Assembly: GCA_902760845.1 (NCBI GenBank) | Contig: CACWHX010000008.1 | Location: forward strand, 1-54,161 | DNA: 54,161 bases | From: Oscillospiraceae bacterium | GTDB taxonomy: Bacteria; Bacillota; Clostridia; Oscillospirales; Oscillospiraceae | Reading direction: 5' to 3' | Shown here: piece after piece, positions 25,735-33,041 of the stretch | Numbering within the stretch: position 1 is the first letter of the stretch | Layout: every line of letters begins with the position of its first letter | Made by a program: the position numbers and the translations under genes | The notes under the pieces: generated by a model | The model's input: the letters and a program-made list of their open reading frames with translations, nothing else | Told to the model about the DNA's origin: nothing | Databases searched by the model: none

Positions 25735-25818
25735 ATGCCACTTATCGTTACGTTACATCTCTTCGGATATGTTGTCACCGTAAGGATAAAAAGGCAGAAC
25801 CGCCACTCGGCCAAGTGA
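25735..25818 (+). CDS. Candidate type I toxin peptide (27 residues)
   Basis: Small ORF with an excellent ribosome binding site (GGAGGT, then seven bases to ATG) and its own strong promoter at 25623. The peptide starts MPLIVTLHLFGYVVTV and ends with a basic tail RIKRQNRHSAK: a short hydrophobic beta/helix segment followed by positive charges, the general look of membrane-active type I toxins. The 3' end is covered by an antisense RNA transcribed from a consensus promoter on the other strand, and the shared hairpin (25794-25827) includes the stop codon. I do not recognise a named family. No toxic activity is shown; a regulatory or signalling peptide remains possible. Confidence 0.6.
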   Translation: MPLIVTLHLFGYVVTVRIKRQNRHSAK

Positions 25819-25827
25819 CGGTTCTGC
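25785..25827 (-). terminator. Terminator hairpin shared by the toxin gene and antisense RNA
   Basis: Stem GCAGAACCG-x-CACT paired with AGTG-x-CGGTTCTGC. On the minus strand it is followed by CTTTTTAT, a clear intrinsic terminator. On the plus strand the U-tract is missing, so toxin mRNA may read further. Confidence 0.8.
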
Positions 25828-25887
25828 GAGTCTGAGACTCATTCAGATGCGTTTGCAAGGCTAACCGCTTGTCGCAGCGCCCTTTCT
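25785..25887 (-). ncRNA. Candidate antisense (antitoxin) RNA
   Basis: A minus-strand transcript of about 100 bases is predicted from the promoter at 25894-25922 to the hairpin at 25794-25827, which is followed by CTTTTTAT. It contains no ORF with a ribosome binding site. Its 3' portion is fully complementary to the last third of the toxin ORF, and it also contains the small hairpin GAGTCTCAGACTC. Convergent RNAs sharing a terminator hairpin is the layout of fst/RNAII-type and txpA/RatA-type loci. Confidence 0.62.
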
Positions 25888-25893
25888 GTGCCT

Positions 25894-25922
25894 ATTATAC
25901 GCGGCCGCGCCCGATTTGTCAA
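25894..25922 (-). promoter_or_regulatory. Consensus promoter of the antisense RNA
   Basis: Minus strand TTGACA (25922-25917), 17-base spacer, TATAAT (25899-25894): a perfect sigma-A promoter placed three bases after the typA stop. No gene follows it except the antisense transcript. Its strength relative to the toxin promoter fits an antitoxin in excess. Confidence 0.88.
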
Positions 25923-25924
25923 CC

Positions 25925-27745
25925 TCACTTCCCACTGTGGAGCGCTTTCATGCGCTGGCTATGGTCGAGGATGCGCTTGCGGATGCGGAGCGTCTTCGGC
26001 GTGACCTCCAAAAGCTCGTCGTCGGCGAGAAACTCCATGCACTGCTCCAGACTCAGCTGGCGCGGCGGCACGAGGCGCAGCGCCTCGTCGCTGCCCGCAG
26101 CACGCATGTTTGTCAGCTGCTTTTTCTTGCAGACGTTCACAGAGATGTCCTCCGCCTTCGGCGACTGGCCGACAACCATGCCCGCATAGACCGGCACGCC
26201 CGGCCCGATGAAGAGCTGCCCGCGCTCCTGCGCGTTGAAAAGCCCGTAGGTGACGCTCTCGCCGGTCTCGAACGCAACGAGCGAGCCGGTGCTGCGGCGC
26301 TGCAGGTCGCCCTTATACGGCGCGTAGGAGTCGAACACCGAGGCCATGATGCCCTCGCCCTTCGTGTCGGTCAGAAATTCGTTGCGGTAGCCGAACAGCC
26401 CGCGCGACGGGACGAGAAATTCCAGCCGCGTCCGCTTGCCGACGGGGAGCATCTCCTGCAGCTCGCCCCTGCGGCTCGACACCTTTTCGATCACCGCGCC
26501 GACGGCCTCGGTCGGCACGTCGGCCACCAGCCGCTCGACCGGCTCGCACTTTTTGCCGTCGATGGTCTGATACAGCACGCGCGGGGGCGACACCTGAAAC
26601 TCATACCCCTCGCGGCGCATCGTCTCGATGAGGATGGACAGCGACATTTCGCCGCGCCCGGCGACGTTGAAGGAGTCCGTCGCGTTCTCGATCTCGCTCA
26701 CGCGCAGGGACACGTCCTTGAGCGTCTCGCGAAACAGCCGCTCACGAATCTGACGGCTCGTGACGAACTTGCCCTCGCGCCCGGCGAACGGCCCGTCGTT
26801 GACGGAAAACGTCATCTCCAGTGTCGGGGCGCTGATCTTCACAAACTCGATCGGCTCCACGCGCTCCGGCGCGCAGATCGTGTCGCCGATGGTGATGTCG
26901 CCGATGCCGGAGAGCGCGATGATGTTGCCCGCCGACGCCTCCGTCACGGGCGCGCGGCTCAATCCCTCGAACTGATACATGCTCACGGCCTTCGCCTTTT
27001 TCGCGGGCGCGTCCGGGTCGTGATAGTTGCACACGGCGATTTCCTGATTCTGGCGGATCACGCCGCGCTCGATGCGGCCGATGGCGATGCGCCCGACGAA
27101 CTCATTATAATCAATGGAGGACACCAGCATCTGAAACGGCGCGTCCACATCCATCTCCGGCGCGGGGATATAGTCGAGGATGGTGTCAAAGAGCGGGCGC
27201 AGGTCGGTGCCCGCGGCCTCCGGCGAATAGGACGCCGTGCCCTGCCGGCCGGAGCAGAACAGCATCGGCGAATCGAGCTGCTCGTCCGTGGCGTTCAGGT
27301 CCATCAGCAGCTCCAGCACCTCGTCCACAACCTCGTGCACGCGCTGGTCGGGGCGGTCGATCTTGTTCACGACCACGATCACGCGGTGGCCCAGCTCCAG
27401 CGCCTTTGAGAGCACGAACCGCGTCTGCGGCATGGGGCCCTCGGCCGCGTCCACGAGCAGCAGCACGCCATTGACCATCTTCAAAACGCGCTCCACCTCG
27501 CCGCCGAAATCGGCGTGGCCCGGCGTGTCCACGATGTTGATCTTCGTGTCGCCGTAGCGCACGGCGGTGTTTTTCGCGAGGATCGTGATGCCGCGCTCGC
27601 GCTCGAGATCGTTCGAGTCCATGACGCGGTCCACGACCTCCTGATTTTCGCGGTACACGCCGCCCTGCTTGAGCATTTCGTCCACCAGCGTCGTCTTGCC
27701 GTGGTCCACGTGGGCGATGATCGCGATATTTCTCAGCTTGTCCAT
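25925..27745 (-). CDS. typA: Translational GTPase TypA/BipA
   Basis: 606-residue ribosome-associated GTPase that assists 50S assembly and stress adaptation. G motifs: AHVDHGKTTLVDEML (G1), RERGITI (G2), VDTPGHADFGGE (G3), VNKIDRPDQR (G4). The C-terminal domains include GTEAVGAVIEKV-like and SRGLFGYRNEFLTDTKGEG motifs of the TypA class. The ATG at 27745 gives the family N-terminus MDKLRNIAIIAHVDHG; the Shine-Dalgarno is weak (AAGAGTG). Own promoter upstream. Confidence 0.97.
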   Translation of the reverse strand: MDKLRNIAIIAHVDHGKTTLVDEMLKQGGVYRENQEVVDRVMDSNDLERERGITILAKNTAVRYGDTKINIVDTPGHADFGGEVERVLKMVNGVLLLVDAAEGPMPQTRFVLSKALELGHRVIVVVNKIDRPDQRVHEVVDEVLELLMDLNATDEQLDSPMLFCSGRQGTASYSPEAAGTDLRPLFDTILDYIPAPEMDVDAPFQMLVSSIDYNEFVGRIAIGRIERGVIRQNQEIAVCNYHDPDAPAKKAKAVSMYQFEGLSRAPVTEASAGNIIALSGIGDITIGDTICAPERVEPIEFVKISAPTLEMTFSVNDGPFAGREGKFVTSRQIRERLFRETLKDVSLRVSEIENATDSFNVAGRGEMSLSILIETMRREGYEFQVSPPRVLYQTIDGKKCEPVERLVADVPTEAVGAVIEKVSSRRGELQEMLPVGKRTRLEFLVPSRGLFGYRNEFLTDTKGEGIMASVFDSYAPYKGDLQRRSTGSLVAFETGESVTYGLFNAQERGQLFIGPGVPVYAGMVVGQSPKAEDISVNVCKKKQLTNMRAAGSDEALRLVPPRQLSLEQCMEFLADDELLEVTPKTLRIRKRILDHSQRMKALHSGK

Positions 27746-27782
27746 TGGTATCACTCTTTCAATCATTGTTGCACAAAGGTGT

Positions 27783-27811
27783 ATTTTAGCATTGAAGCGC
27801 TGAGATTGCAA
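27783..27811 (-). promoter_or_regulatory. Promoter of typA
   Basis: Minus strand TTGCAA (27811-27806), 17-base spacer, TAAAAT (27788-27783). Confidence 0.72.
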
Positions 27812-27824
27812 CACTTTTTCGTGG

Positions 27825-27853
27825 TTTACATTCACCGCGCGGCATGATAAAAT
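27825..27853 (+). promoter_or_regulatory. Promoter of the HD nucleotidase operon
   Basis: TTTACA, 17-base spacer, TAAAAT, divergent from typA. Confidence 0.68.
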
Positions 27854-27883
27854 AAAATGCATCTCTGAAAGGAGCGCTTTTTC

Positions 27884-28471
27884 ATGTCCGATTCCAGCTT
27901 TTTCGCGCTCATCTCCCGCATGCGGTACATTGGCCGCTGGGGACTGATGCGCAATTCCCTGCCGGAAAACGTGCAGGAGCACAGTCATATGGTGGCCGTC
28001 ATCGCGCACGCGCTGGGCGTCATCCGGCGGGACGTGTTCGGCCAGCCGTGCGACGTGGACGCGCTCGCGACGGCGGCGCTTTATCACGACGCGAGCGAAA
28101 TCTTCACCGGCGACCTGCCGACGCCGATCAAATATCACGACGGCGGGATCACGGAGGCGTATCAGGCCGTGGAGCAGCTCGCGGTGAAAAAGCTCATCGC
28201 CATGCTGCCGGAGGAGCTGCGCGGCGCCTACGCCGACGTGCTCACCGAGGATCGCGCCAGCGAGCAGTACGCCCTCATCAAGGCGGCGGACAAGATGAGC
28301 GCCTATATCAAATGCATTGAGGAGCACAAGACCGGCAACAATGAGTTTTGCGTCGCCGAGCAGCAGATTCGCGCCATTCTGGATGCGTTCGATCTGCCGG
28401 AGGTGCAATATTTCATCGAGCACTTCATCCCCGCCTTCGAGCGCCCGCTCGATAAGCTGGACACCATGTAA
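27884..28471 (+). CDS. HD-domain 5'-deoxynucleotidase, YfbR-like
   Basis: 195-residue HD-domain phosphohydrolase. The metal ligands appear in order as His in ENVQEHSHMVAVIAH, the HD pair in ALYHDASEIFTGDLPTPIK, and a distal Asp in KAADKMSAYIKC. YfbR in E. coli removes phosphate from deoxynucleoside monophosphates, feeding nucleotide salvage; the substrate here is inferred from similarity. AAGGAG precedes the ATG by nine bases. It leads a run with UPF0237, UPF0210 and DUF896 genes with gaps of 12-16 bases. Confidence 0.92.
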   Translation: MSDSSFFALISRMRYIGRWGLMRNSLPENVQEHSHMVAVIAHALGVIRRDVFGQPCDVDALATAALYHDASEIFTGDLPTPIKYHDGGITEAYQAVEQLAVKKLIAMLPEELRGAYADVLTEDRASEQYALIKAADKMSAYIKCIEEHKTGNNEFCVAEQQIRAILDAFDLPEVQYFIEHFIPAFERPLDKLDTM

Positions 28472-28487
28472 CGCAGGAGGCGCAACC

Positions 28488-28757
28488 ATGCGAGCCATTG
28501 TCACCGTCATCGGAAAAGACCGCGTCGGCATCATCGCCGCCGTCACGGAGATCCTCGCAAGACACGGCGTGAACGTGCTGGACATCAGCCAGACCGTGCT
28601 GCAGGAGTATTTCACCATGATTATGCTGGTGGACCTTTCCGGCATCAACGTGCCCTTCGCGGCGCTCTCGCGCGCATTGGAGGCCGCCGGCGCCGAGCGC
28701 GGGCTGCAGATTCGCGCGCAGCGCGAGGAGGTCTTCAACGCCATGCACCGCATTTAA
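28488..28757 (+). CDS. ACT-domain protein, UPF0237 family
   Basis: 89-residue stand-alone ACT domain (MRAIVTVIGKDRVGIIAAV..ILARHGVNVLDISQTVLQEYF), the small-molecule sensor fold used in amino acid metabolism. AGGAGG lies seven bases before the ATG. It is immediately followed by the UPF0210 gene, a pairing widespread in Firmicutes and other bacteria whose function is not established. The ligand is unknown. Confidence 0.93.
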   Translation: MRAIVTVIGKDRVGIIAAVTEILARHGVNVLDISQTVLQEYFTMIMLVDLSGINVPFAALSRALEAAGAERGLQIRAQREEVFNAMHRI

Positions 28758-28769
28758 CGGAGGCCTTCC

Positions 28770-30128
28770 ATGTTTCAACGAAACGAAATCCTTCAGACCA
28801 TCGAGATGTTCGACCAGCAGCATCTGGACATCCGCACCATTACCATGGGCGTGTCCCTGCTCGACTGCGCGGATACGGACATGGACCGGAGCTGCACGAA
28901 AATCTATGATAAAATCTGCCGGCTCGCGGGCGCGCTCGTGCGCACCGGCGAGGAGATCGAGGCGGAGTTCGGCATCCCCATCGTGAACAAGCGCGTGAGC
29001 GTCACGCCCATCGCGCTCGTCGCGGCGGCGAGCGGCGCGCGGGATGACACGCCCTACGCAAAGGCGCTTGACCGCGCCGCGCGCGAGATCGGCGTGAACT
29101 TTCTCGGCGGCTTTTCCGCGCTGGTGCATAAGGGCATGACGGAGGCCGACCGCGCGCTCATCCGCTCCATCCCGGAGGCCCTCGCCGAGACGAATCTCGT
29201 CTGCGCGAGCGTGAACGTCGGCTCGACGCGCGCGGGGATCAACATGGACGCCGTCGCCGAAATGGGGCGCGTCGTCAAGCGCGCCGCCGCGCTGACCGCC
29301 GACAATGGCGGCATGGCCTGCGCCAAGCTCGTCGTGTTCTCCAACGCCGTGGAGGACAACCCCTTCATGGCGGGCGCGTTCCACGGCGTGGGCGAGCCGG
29401 AGTGCGAGATTCACGTCGGCGTCTCTGGGCCGGGCGTGGTCGAGCACGCGCTGAAAGCCGTGCGCGGAGAACCCTTCGACGTCGTGGCCGAGACGATCAA
29501 GAAAACGGCCTTTCGCATCACGCGCATGGGCCAGCTCGTCGCGCAGGAGGCCGCCGCGCGGCTGGGCGTGCCGTTCGGCATCGTCGATCTCTCCCTCGCC
29601 CCCACCCCCGCGGTGGGCGACAGTGTGGCCGCCATCCTCGAGGAGATGGGGCTGGCGTCCGTCGGCGCGCCGGGCACGACGGCGGCGCTCGCTCTGCTCA
29701 ACGACGCGGTGAAAAAAGGCGGCGTGATGGCCTCCTCGCATGTGGGCGGGCTCTCCGGCGCGTTCATCCCCGTCAGCGAGGACGCGGGCATGATCGCCGC
29801 GGCGGAGGCGGGCCGGCTCACCATCGAGAAGCTGGAGGCCATGACCTGCGTGTGCTCCGTGGGGCTGGACATGATCGCCGTCCCCGGCGACACGCCGGCC
29901 GAGACCATCTCCGCCATCATCGCGGACGAGTGCGCCATCGGCATGGTGAACAACAAGACCACCGCCGTGCGCATCATCCCCGCGCCGGGAAAGACCGTGG
30001 GCGAGCGCGTGGATTTCGGCGGCCTGCTCGGCAGCGCTCCGATCATGCCGGTGAATCCGTGCAGCGCGGCGGACTTTATCGCCCGCGGCGGGCGCGTCCC
30101 CGCGCCGCTGCACAGCCTGAAAAATTAA
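28770..30128 (+). CDS. UPF0210 (PFL) family protein
   Basis: 452-residue soluble protein of the UPF0210/DUF711 family. It has Gly-rich segments such as [48 protein letters not shown] and the [14 protein letters not shown] motif; relatives adopt a pyruvate formate-lyase-like barrel without the catalytic glycyl radical. Biochemical function is unknown. GGAGG precedes the ATG. The gene starts 12 bases after the UPF0237 gene; co-occurrence suggests the ACT protein senses the substrate or product. Confidence 0.92.
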   Translation: MFQRNEILQTIEMFDQQHLDIRTITMGVSLLDCADTDMDRSCTKIYDKICRLAGALVRTGEEIEAEFGIPIVNKRVSVTPIALVAAASGARDDTPYAKALDRAAREIGVNFLGGFSALVHKGMTEADRALIRSIPEALAETNLVCASVNVGSTRAGINMDAVAEMGRVVKRAAALTADNGGMACAKLVVFSNAVEDNPFMAGAFHGVGEPECEIHVGVSGPGVVEHALKAVRGEPFDVVAETIKKTAFRITRMGQLVAQEAAARLGVPFGIVDLSLAPTPAVGDSVAAILEEMGLASVGAPGTTAALALLNDAVKKGGVMASSHVGGLSGAFIPVSEDAGMIAAAEAGRLTIEKLEAMTCVCSVGLDMIAVPGDTPAETISAIIADECAIGMVNNKTTAVRIIPAPGKTVGERVDFGGLLGSAPIMPVNPCSAADFIARGGRVPAPLHSLKN

Positions 30129-30140
30129 GGAGTCCTTGCC

Positions 30141-30347
30141 ATGACCGATGAAAAAAAGGCGCGCATCAGCGAGCTGACGCGCATATCCCGCGAGCGGGAG
30201 CTGACCGAGGCGGAGCAAATTGAGCGGCAGGCGCTGCGCGAGGAGTATCTCGCCGAATGGCGCCGCGGCACGATTGAGACGCTCGAGAGCATCCGCATCG
30301 AGCGCGCGGACGGCACCATCGTCCCCCTGCCAAAGAAAAAGCGCTGA
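30141..30347 (+). CDS. DUF896 (YnzC-like) small protein
   Basis: 68-residue, highly charged helical protein: RISELTRISRERELTEAEQIE..LREEYLAEWRRGTIETLESI is the DUF896 signature. The YnzC fold is a helical hairpin of unknown function. AAGGAG lies eight bases before the ATG. Last gene of the run, followed by a strong terminator. Confidence 0.92.
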   Translation: MTDEKKARISELTRISRERELTEAEQIERQALREEYLAEWRRGTIETLESIRIERADGTIVPLPKKKR

Positions 30348-30394
30348 GCGCACCCCCGCCGCCCGCGCCGGCGGCTTTCGCCCCTAGCAAACAG

Positions 30395-30440
30395 AAGCAG
30401 GATCGCTGCAGCATTTTCTTGCAGCGATCCTGCTTTTCTC
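30395..30440 (+). terminator. Terminator after the DUF896 gene
   Basis: AAGCAGGATCGCTGCA and its perfect complement around GCATTTTCT, followed by TTTTCTC. Confidence 0.9.
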
Positions 30441-30577
30441 TAGCGGCGCACCTGCACGGCGCGCCCAAAACACGGCGTGTACCCCCGAATCTGCTGTCGG
30501 ATACAATCCAAAAAACAGTCACGCCGCGCTTCCAGCACCCCTCTGTGCTTCCATACGATCCTGTACCGCATAGCCGA

Positions 30578-31489
30578 TTACTTCAAATAGTTTGCCGCGG
30601 CGAAAAAGGCGTTTGCCCTGCTGTAGTTGGCAGCGAGCCGTGCGTATTCAGCTCCTGCGGCCGTATTTTGCTCTGCCGCCTGTAGGTATTGAAGCATTTT
30701 TGTGTTCTTGCTGATTACCGTCTGAAGGTTCGCCCCCACGCATCTGGTTTCATACAAAACATCCTCAAGGTTTCCTATGACCTGATCCATTTTTGCCTCC
30801 ACGCGCTGGATGCCCTCTTCAAATTGCGTGCGCGCAAGCACGTCGCTAAGCGTGTCCTGCGTTGAGGACATCCAGTCATAGATGTAGTAAATTGCGGCAA
30901 GATTGCTCCGATAACGATTCGGAATGAGATTCATTCCATAGAAATCAGATAACAACTCCTGAACCCTTTGATGTCCTTCCAGATATTGCTCTTTCGTATC
31001 CATCCACTGATTTTGCACTGCCATCTGTTTTTCCTGATTGGCGGTTTTCATATCGTCTACCATTTGATTGTGCGCCTGGTTTTCCTGGCGCACCTTTTGA
31101 ACATTTTCAGGGCGGCAGCGAATCTTATATGCTCTTTTTTCACCAACATTATAGGATATCTTTCCAAGTGCGCGACCGAGAAAAAAGATTCCCCACCATA
31201 TTGAGAAAAACGAAATAAAATAGGTCTGATATTTTTTGATGATAAAAACACCCATGACAAAAAATGCGGTGCTCAACAGAACCCACGGCACCCAGGATTC
31301 CCTATATGGCGATCTGGGGACATATGCTTCATTCAACTTCCTCGGTATCTTTTTTCGTTCCGCCTCAATTTCCCTTGTTTTTTTCTGATAGTCCCGCTCA
31401 TCTCTGCGGTACATTCTGGCTATTTTATTCTTCGCCGTTTCCAAATCCAACACATTTTTCAAATATAGAATCGTAGCGTCTCGTTCCAC
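30578..31489 (-). CDS. Unrecognised coiled-coil membrane protein
   Basis: 303 residues, no family recognised. Residues 1-60 are charged helix; two adjacent membrane segments (about 67-85 and 90-107) follow, separated by a few residues; the rest is a long helical, Gln/Glu/Lys-rich cytoplasmic part with coiled-coil character. The codon use is visibly more AT-rich than the neighbours, suggesting transfer. The GTG at 31489 is chosen because GAGG lies seven bases upstream and no in-frame ATG fits. Divergent from an HTH regulator gene; the promoter spacer is a perfect palindrome, so it is probably repressed by that regulator. Confidence 0.75.
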   Translation of the reverse strand: MERDATILYLKNVLDLETAKNKIARMYRRDERDYQKKTREIEAERKKIPRKLNEAYVPRSPYRESWVPWVLLSTAFFVMGVFIIKKYQTYFISFFSIWWGIFFLGRALGKISYNVGEKRAYKIRCRPENVQKVRQENQAHNQMVDDMKTANQEKQMAVQNQWMDTKEQYLEGHQRVQELLSDFYGMNLIPNRYRSNLAAIYYIYDWMSSTQDTLSDVLARTQFEEGIQRVEAKMDQVIGNLEDVLYETRCVGANLQTVISKNTKMLQYLQAAEQNTAAGAEYARLAANYSRANAFFAAANYLK

Positions 31490-31520
31490 ACGGCATCCTC
31501 ACTTTCCTTTTTGTTTTTCG

Positions 31521-31549
31521 ATTATACCGCAATTTGCGGTATAAGTCAA
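31521..31549 (-). promoter_or_regulatory. Operator-promoter of the coiled-coil membrane protein
   Basis: Minus strand TTGACT (31549-31544), 17-base spacer, TATAAT (31526-31521). A perfect palindrome with arms TTATACCGCAA and TTGCGGTATAA around one T (31522-31544) fills the spacer exactly, the classic place for a repressor site. Confidence 0.82.
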
Positions 31550-31597
31550 TACAACAAAATGCAGTATGGTATCATAAAAACGCTTGGGGGTGATGCC

Positions 31598-31810
31598 GTG
31601 TATACGCGTATTCGTGATCTTCGGGAGGACCACGATCTTAAACAGCGGGATGTCGCGGCAATCCTGAACTGCTCCCAGCAGGTCTACAGCAATTACGAGC
31701 TCGGCCAGCGCGACATCCCCACCGCGGTTTTGATCGGCCTGTCTGCGCTGTATTCCGTATCCGTCGATTATATTTTGGGTTTGACCTCCAATCCAAAGCG
31801 GAATGTTTAG
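31598..31810 (+). CDS. XRE/Cro-type HTH transcriptional regulator
   Basis: 70-residue helix-turn-helix protein consisting only of the DNA-binding domain: IRDLREDHDLKQRDVAAILN, CSQQVYSNYELGQRDIP and LIGLSALYSVSVDYILGL are typical of Cro/CI-like repressors. The GTG at 31598 is preferred, with GGGGGT six bases upstream; the frame open to 31511 would give an N-terminal extension unlike the family. It faces the coiled-coil membrane protein gene across a perfect palindrome and is probably its repressor (inference). Confidence 0.85.
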   Translation: MYTRIRDLREDHDLKQRDVAAILNCSQQVYSNYELGQRDIPTAVLIGLSALYSVSVDYILGLTSNPKRNV

Positions 31811-31850
31811 AAGCGCCCTTCGTGAAGGTCCGCCCTGACGATGCACATAC

Positions 31851-31879
31851 TTGACAAGCGCCGCATAACATGTTATATC
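31851..31879 (+). promoter_or_regulatory. Promoter of the cysteine leader and serine acetyltransferase gene
   Basis: TTGACA, 17-base spacer, TATATC. Two palindromes overlap it: ATAACATGTTAT (31865-31876) and GTTATA-TCTGT-TATAAC (31872-31888), possible operators. Confidence 0.72.
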
Positions 31880-31911
31880 TGTTATAACCCTCAGGAAGGA
31901 GAGCCGGCAGA

Positions 31912-31986
31912 ATGTTTGTTTTCGGAACCGTCAGCTTCTCGGGCGCAAATGCTTGCGTCTGTTGTTGTCGTGCCCGAATAAGCTGA
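31912..31986 (+). CDS. Cysteine-codon-rich leader peptide
   Basis: 24-residue ORF with AGGAG upstream, starting MFVFGTVSFSGANA and continuing CVCCCRARIS before the TGA at 31984. The four Cys codons (31954-31956, 31960-31968) lie exactly in the loop of a strong hairpin formed by the coding sequence itself (31930-31944 with 31972-31987). The ORF lies 110 bases upstream of a serine acetyltransferase gene, the committed enzyme of cysteine synthesis, with a terminator between. This is the layout of a ribosome-stalling attenuation peptide for cysteine. Confidence 0.75.
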   Translation: MFVFGTVSFSGANACVCCCRARIS

Positions 31987-32074
31987 CTTTCTGCTGTCCG
32001 GGGCGGCCTTGCGCGCCCGAAATCACGTGTCTATCATAAGCAGGAAGTGCTGAGCAGCTTCCTGCTTTTATTTT
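31930..32074 (+). promoter_or_regulatory. Cysteine-responsive transcription attenuator (predicted)
   Basis: Segments in order: strands 1:2, GTCAGCTT-c-TCGGGC with GCCCGA-a-TAAGCTGAC (31930-31987), whose loop carries the Cys codons. The antiterminator strand CTTTCTGCT (31987-31995) is complementary, with one G-U pair, to AGCAGGAAG (32039-32047). That segment is also the left arm of the terminator AAGCAGGAAG/CTTCCTGCTT (32038-32067), which is followed by TTATTTT. A ribosome stalled on Cys codons would open 1:2 and let the antiterminator form; a ribosome reaching the stop would cover it and permit termination. Confidence 0.72.
32038..32074 (+). terminator. Attenuator terminator before the serine acetyltransferase gene
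   Basis: Ten-bp perfect stem AAGCAGGAAG/CTTCCTGCTT, loop TGCTGAGCAG, tail TTATTTTG. It lies between the leader peptide and the AAGGAG of the next gene. Confidence 0.85.
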
Positions 32075-32095
32075 GTCAAAAAGGAGCGTATCACC

Positions 32096-32977
32096 ATGAT
32101 CCAGAAAGGACTGCTGCGAAACGTCGCCGCGCAGATTTCCTACAACTACGACAACGCCGAGGTCCCCATGTACAGCGACCATCTGCATCTGCCGAACCGC
32201 AACACCGTCATCAAGATCATCGAAAACCTGCAAAAGGTGTTCTTCCCCGCCTACTTCGGCGGCGCGACGGTCTCGCAGGTCACCGCCGAGACGTATGTGG
32301 AATATCTGCTGGGCGATATTCTCACCGATCTGCGCGAGCAGGTGCATCTGGCGTTTTCCAATACCATGACCGATCCCGCCGAGCTGGACGCGCGCACGGA
32401 CGAGACCATCGTACAGTTTTTTGAGCATCTGCCGCAGATTCAGAACATGCTCATGAAGGACGTGGCCGCAAACTACGAGGGCGACCCCGCCGCGGGCAGC
32501 AAGGAGGAGGTCATCTTTTCCTATCCCGGTCTTTACGCCATCTTCGTCTACCGCGTGGCGCACGAGCTGTATCAGAGCGGCGTGCCGCTCATCCCCCGCA
32601 TCATGACCGAGTACGCCCACGGCGCGACCGGCATCGACATCAACCCCGGCGCAACCATCGGCGAGTATTTCTTCATCGACCACGGCACCGGCATCGTCAT
32701 CGGCGAGACCACGATCATCGGCAACCACGTCAAGCTCTATCAGGGCGTGACGCTCGGCGCGCTTTCCCCGCGCGGGGGGCACAATGTCGTCGGCAAGCGC
32801 CACCCCACCGTCGGCGACAACGCGACGATCTACTCCAACGCCTCCATCCTCGGCGGCGATACCGTCATCGGCGCAAACTCCGTCATCGGCGGCAACTCGT
32901 TCCTCACCGAGTCGGTCAACGAGAACACCAAGGCCAGCATCGAGACGCCGAAGATGATCTTCCGCGCAAAAAAATAA
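32096..32977 (+). CDS. cysE: Serine O-acetyltransferase (EpsC/CysE type)
   Basis: Makes O-acetylserine from serine and acetyl-CoA, the first step of cysteine synthesis. 293 residues: a helical N-terminal domain longer than in E. coli CysE (EpsC type), then left-handed beta-helix hexapeptide repeats with the active-site region GIDINPGATIGEYFFIDHGTG and IVIGETTIIGNHVKLYQGVTLGA. The C-terminal tail ends ETPKMIFRAKK. AAGGAG lies nine bases before the ATG. Controlled by the upstream Cys-codon leader. No cysK is adjacent. Confidence 0.95.
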   Translation: MIQKGLLRNVAAQISYNYDNAEVPMYSDHLHLPNRNTVIKIIENLQKVFFPAYFGGATVSQVTAETYVEYLLGDILTDLREQVHLAFSNTMTDPAELDARTDETIVQFFEHLPQIQNMLMKDVAANYEGDPAAGSKEEVIFSYPGLYAIFVYRVAHELYQSGVPLIPRIMTEYAHGATGIDINPGATIGEYFFIDHGTGIVIGETTIIGNHVKLYQGVTLGALSPRGGHNVVGKRHPTVGDNATIYSNASILGGDTVIGANSVIGGNSFLTESVNENTKASIETPKMIFRAKK

Positions 32978-32992
32978 AGGCCCAAAAAAAGT

Positions 32993-33032
32993 CCCCGCCG
33001 CTGCGAACGCAGCGGCGGGGCTGGTGTTTTTT
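32993..33032. terminator. Bidirectional terminator
   Basis: Perfect stem CCCCGCCGCTGCG/CGCAGCGGCGGGG with loop AA. U-runs on both sides (TTTTTTG on plus, ACTTTTTTTGGG on minus) serve cysE and the heptad-repeat gene. Confidence 0.9.
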
Positions 33033-33041
33033 GTTCGATTC

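Noticed and set aside
25602..25814. 70-residue minus-strand open frame antisense to the candidate toxin
   Set aside because: No ribosome binding site, and it runs across the toxin promoter and leader; the antisense transcript predicted from 25887 covers only its beginning.
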